Shown here one piece after another: positions 17,462-20,520 of a DNA stretch of 20,520 bases. Under the pieces are notes generated by a model. It made no database searches, had not been told where the DNA came from, and saw only the letters and a program-made list of their open reading frames with translations. Within the stretch, counting starts at the first letter, position 1; every line of letters starts with the position of its first letter. Position numbers and translations under genes: made by a program. The stretch comes from Chromera velia (lineage: Eukaryota; Sar; Chromeraceae): contig JAHBMJ010001782.1 of NCBI GenBank assembly GCA_018398765.1, positions 5,623 through 26,142 of the forward strand, in the 5' to 3' direction.

Positions 17462-20189
17462 GAATCATCTATTCACATCATGAGCACCGGCCTGCAGGTC
17501 AGTGAGGGAATTCTGGGGCGAGTGACCTCTCGATTCCTTTGTGGTCTGGACCCGCCATGCACACTCATTTTAAGAACCTTTCCTGGGGGGAATGTTGTGT
17601 CCGTCTGTACGATTTTCTCCATAATCAGCTAGTGAGTGCATTCACGGCATGCTTGTGTGATTCTGTGTGTTTCTCCTTTCTTTCATCTTTTGTTGTCTCG
17701 TTCTCCCTCTTCGATGACTTCCTTTCTTAAGCCAGGATCAATGAAGCCTGCATGTCCCCTGATTGACTGACTGACTTGTCCACTTTGGGGTCGAGTGCTG
17801 CCTTGAGGATTGTCTTGACTGCACTCTCAACAGAGGCAGAGAGGGAGAGGGGTGCATTGGGGTCCTTTGAGACACTCTCGGCCAGACGGAGGACCTCCTT
17901 CGTCAAGATCTTCTGTCCCGCCTCCTGCAGTCACAGAGACACACAGAGAAACAAAGGGGAAAATCTTCTCCGTGAAAGAATGCGGAACCTTCTTTTAATC
18001 GGATTTCATTCTTTCGAATTCACGTCCTTCATGTCGTTCTGATGGGATGTTCACACCCACATTCAAGGCGCAATTGAGCGGGAAAAGCGAAAGAAGGATA
18101 TTTTTGAAGGGCGAACGCGTGTGAAGAAAGCAGGCCGAGGTATTTGAAGAGAAATCGTCAAAATCGGCTATCCTTCTTCTTTCACACAGCCGTTACTCAT
18201 AAAGATATTCAGAGCAAAGACGAAACAAAACACTGCAACCAAAAGAACAGCCGCACGAAGAAAAAAAGGTTGACTGACGAATTTCACGAAAGCGTCAACG
18301 TCATGAGCCATCAGGAAGGCCAAATCCTCATCGCTCTGTTCGAACTTTAGTTTCACAGGAGCAGAGAAGTCTCGAAGGATCGAGGGCACCACAGGATCAG
18401 ACCCCACTCCCTCAATCACAAACTCCTGCTCTGCCTCAGTGAACTTCAGGACCTGCTCGGCCACAACCTCCTTGCCGGACGCTTTGGAGAGAACGCCAAT
18501 CTGCACTCACTCCACCCGCAGACACGAAATGCAAAGAGAGAGCGGACCTTCCGGACCTTCGTTCAGGATGACTTTGAGACAACCGGTGGGACTCTTCTTT
18601 GTGTCTATTTGATCGGGTGTCGACGAAAGCATTCATGCACGGAGAGACAGAAACAAAGACAGAGAATCGGGATAAAGCGTCCCCTGCCGTTCACCAGAAC
18701 GGTTGGATGGTTCCGTGTGCCTTCATCGCATCACTTCTTTCAACGCCTTCTCGGGTCCCACACTCATGCACTCATCCTTTCACACGCGCACGCACGCACA
18801 CACACACACATACACACACACACACACACAATGCACGCAGGCATCACCATCCCAGAGCAAGCAAGAAAGAGAGGGGAGGGGAAGGAGAGAGAGACCCAGA
18901 AACAGACCTTGACGGGAATGAGAAGGGGAAGCTTCGAACTTCCGGGCTGGCTCGGTGTGTCTGGCTGGCTCTGCTTCAACTTCAGCGTCAATGTTCCCTT
19001 CCCAGCGTCGTGCTGGACGGAGACGACCTCCACAGTCGGAGTCCCCGCGTTCAGGTACCACCTCTCGAACTGCGAGAGGTCCACTCCGTTGGCGTCTGCC
19101 ATGGCGGCACGGAAGTCGTCGCAAGCCACGGCCTGCGAATCAATCCACACACATGCAAACGATTGAGGGACTCCATTCACGGACTATCTGTGTTTGCGCT
19201 CTGTGTGTGCAAGTGCGATATGCCCACAGGTAATCATTCCTGACCGAGAGAAGCAGAAACGAAACGGAAGACGGAAGCGAAACGAGCAAACAAAAAGCGG
19301 GGACAAGCAGAAACAGAAAGAACAGAAGGCTCAAAACAGGGGGGGGGAGAGGAAAAACACATTCTCGTCGAGTTTCAGTCTTGTTAAGGACAATCGCCCC
19401 CCCCTTTTCTCTCGAGAGCTGCATGTGGAGGTGCCCCCCCCGCCCCCCTCCCCACTCCTCTCCAAAGACTGCCAACCCTGCCCCCCCCCTCACCTGTCCA
19501 TCGTGTCTCTGGAAGTAGAGGTCCATTCCCTTTCTGAACCCGGGAACTCCCAGAAGAGTTCGGTACATGCGCACAACCTCACATCCCTGCAGGAGAAGAA
19601 CAGAAAAATCACGTATTAGAGAAAGAGAACGCTTCCAGGGCCGCCGACAGCCTCAAAAGACACTCAGACAAACAAGCAAATGCAAGCACCCCTCTCCGCG
19701 TGTCCTCTCAGGTTTCTCTCCCTGGATCTGCGCTGTCTTCTTCAATTAATCCGGCCTGTTGAATGCATTGGATCAATCACGACAAAACAGAAAGGCGTGC
19801 ACTCGACGGTCGACCCCCGCCCTCTTTTTGTCTTGCCGCTTCATGTTTGCTGCTGCTCTTCAGTAAGTTTCTAGACTCTACAATTCCACCAATGACAATG
19901 CCCACAAATTCTTTTTTTGCATCCGGCACCATGACACAATTATTAAAATTCCAAGTCGCCCCGCTGACCTACCTTGATGTACACCGTGGCTGTGTAGAAG
20001 TTGTCCATGGCGATGTAGGACTCCGGTCTGATGGGGTGTGCCATGGGGCCTGCGTCCTCTGCGAACTGCGCCCTTCTGAGGATCTTGACGTCTTCTATTC
20101 TCTTCACGGCAGCAGAACCCATGTCGGCAGAGAAGATGGAGTCTCTGTACACAGTCAGACCCTCCTTCAGAGTCAGCTGGAACCAGTCT
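13090..20189 (-). CDS. pepN: PepN-type M1 zinc aminopeptidase, C-terminal 14 exons (5' partial)
   Basis: Exons: 20189-19973, 19586-19494, 19132-18908, 18500-18279, 17924-17776, 17269-17165, 16843-16773, 16258-16106, 15656-15582, 15146-15109, 14777-14689, 14111-14034, 13630-13556 and 13198-13090, ending in TAA. All phases agree, giving about 565 residues collinear with bacterial PepN and Plasmodium M1. The family removes N-terminal residues from peptides. Visible landmarks are [16 protein letters not shown] (holding the third zinc ligand, Glu320 in E. coli), [15 protein letters not shown], the transition-state Tyr in [27 protein letters not shown] (DUF3458 Ig-like domain), DKWFALQ and [10 protein letters not shown] (C-terminal helical domain). 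The HExxH exon lies off the right edge. Oddity: the usual YEKG motif reads YIKG. Introns are 321-577 bp. Localisation cannot be judged without the N-terminus. Confidence 0.95.
13202..13234. repeat. (CA)n microsatellite abutting an acceptor
   Basis: Reads (GT)n on the coding strand and ends 1-2 bp before the GCAG of the last aminopeptidase exon. Confidence 0.9.
13640..13685. repeat. (CA)n microsatellite near an acceptor
   Basis: Reads (GT)n on the coding strand and lies within 10 bp of the GTGCAG acceptor of exon 13630-13556. Confidence 0.9.
14287..14532. repeat. 82-bp tandem repeat, three copies, inside an intron
   Basis: Units start with CCTGTTTCTCTCC at 14287, 14369 and 14451 and each ends in CACAGCCTGCCTT or similar. 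Copies differ at only a few positions (for example AAGACGG versus AAGCGG around the end). It lies in the 577-bp intron 14688-14112, the longest intron of the gene. Confidence 0.92.
15109..15146 (-). CDS. pepN: 38-bp micro-exon of the aminopeptidase
   Basis: It encodes only [12 protein letters not shown] plus a split Gly. The acceptor is GCGTGCAG and the donor GTCCGT. The DKWF.LQ motif is conserved in PepN, so the exon is real despite its size. Confidence 0.88.
15177..15229. repeat. (CA)n-(GA)n microsatellite in an intron
   Basis: (CA)-rich then (GA)n; on the coding strand (CT)n followed by (GT)n, about 30-80 bp before the micro-exon acceptor at 15147. Confidence 0.85.
17431..17459. repeat. 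(CT)n microsatellite in an intron
   Basis: Pure CT of about 28 bp inside the intron 17775-17270. Here the coding strand reads (GA)n, so it cannot serve as a pyrimidine tract. Confidence 0.85.
18781..18831. repeat. (CA)n microsatellite in an intron
   Basis: CACACG then (CA)n with one TA interruption, inside the intron 18907-18501; (GT)n on the coding strand. Confidence 0.85.
18908..19132 (-). CDS. pepN: aminopeptidase exon spanning into the Ig-like domain
   Basis: The acceptor is GATTCGCAG and the donor GTCTGT, phase 0 on both sides, 75 codons. [19 protein letters not shown] and [13 protein letters not shown] match the end of the catalytic region and the start of the DUF3458 beta-sandwich in PepN. 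Confidence 0.92.
19973..20189 (-). CDS. pepN: aminopeptidase exon with third zinc ligand and catalytic Tyr
   Basis: The acceptor is CTGTGCAG and the donor GTAGGT; it enters in phase 2 and leaves in phase 0. It encodes the end of the catalytic domain: [10 protein letters not shown] supplies the zinc-binding Glu, and its last codons are VYIK, whose Tyr corresponds to Tyr381 of E. coli PepN. The next exon begins GCEVVRM. Confidence 0.92.
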
Positions 20190-20245
20190 CTGCACAGAGA
20201 CAGACAGACACAGAAAAACAGAAATACGGGCATGCAGTACAGCGC

Positions 20246-20520
<275 letters not shown>

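Noticed and set aside
18168-18276. Hydrophobic, membrane-like extension after aminopeptidase exon 18500-18279
   Set aside because: This is intron read-through. The donor GTCAGT at 18278 joins in phase to [11 protein letters not shown], which matches the PepN helical domain.

Overview
The window looks like nuclear DNA of an intron-rich eukaryote. Every well-supported gene is split by GT-AG introns, the non-coding DNA is full of dinucleotide microsatellites, and no bacterial operon structure is visible. The leucine-rich-repeat (LRR) style, the PepN-type M1 aminopeptidase and the microsatellite-laden introns suggest an alveolate alga, most likely a chromerid such as Chromera velia. That placement is inference from sequence style and was not tested by a search.

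Layout. (1) 1-331, + strand: the 3' end of an unrecognised gene, with a 67-bp intron. (2) 332-2701: non-coding DNA with a four-copy 126-bp tandem repeat and an AT-rich stretch. (3) 2702-6530, - strand: an LRR protein gene. Upstream 78-bp exons each encode one LRR and feed a 2.1-kb terminal exon whose reading frame is broken twice; a further exon may lie near 7444-7515. (4) 8029-9446, - strand: four exons of an unrecognised gene, possibly the 5' part of the same LRR gene. (5) 9961-10161: a very GC-rich island with nine CCGCGG sites and a perfect 12-bp hairpin. (6) 10400-11690: a short ORF on - and two diverged copies of an unknown coding sequence on +. Copy 1 is frameshifted. Copy 2 is interrupted by a 352-bp element with 30-bp terminal inverted repeats. 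(7) 11630-13089: AT-rich and then purine-rich non-coding DNA. (8) 13090-20189, - strand: 14 exons giving the C-terminal ~565 residues of a PepN-type M1 metallo-aminopeptidase, ending at its real stop codon; the HExxH exon lies beyond the right edge. (9) 20246-20520: a long compound microsatellite running off the window.

The aminopeptidase model is phase-consistent at all 13 introns, so it serves as a gauge of splice signals here. Six of 13 donors read GTCAGT, eight have C at +3, and 13 of 14 acceptors read GCAG. Several acceptors directly abut (CT)n or (GT)n tracts. The most interesting items are this unusual donor consensus, the one-LRR-per-exon architecture, and the inverted-repeat element with CTATAG-like motifs spaced about 11 bp apart. 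All coordinates were worked out by hand; no search was run.
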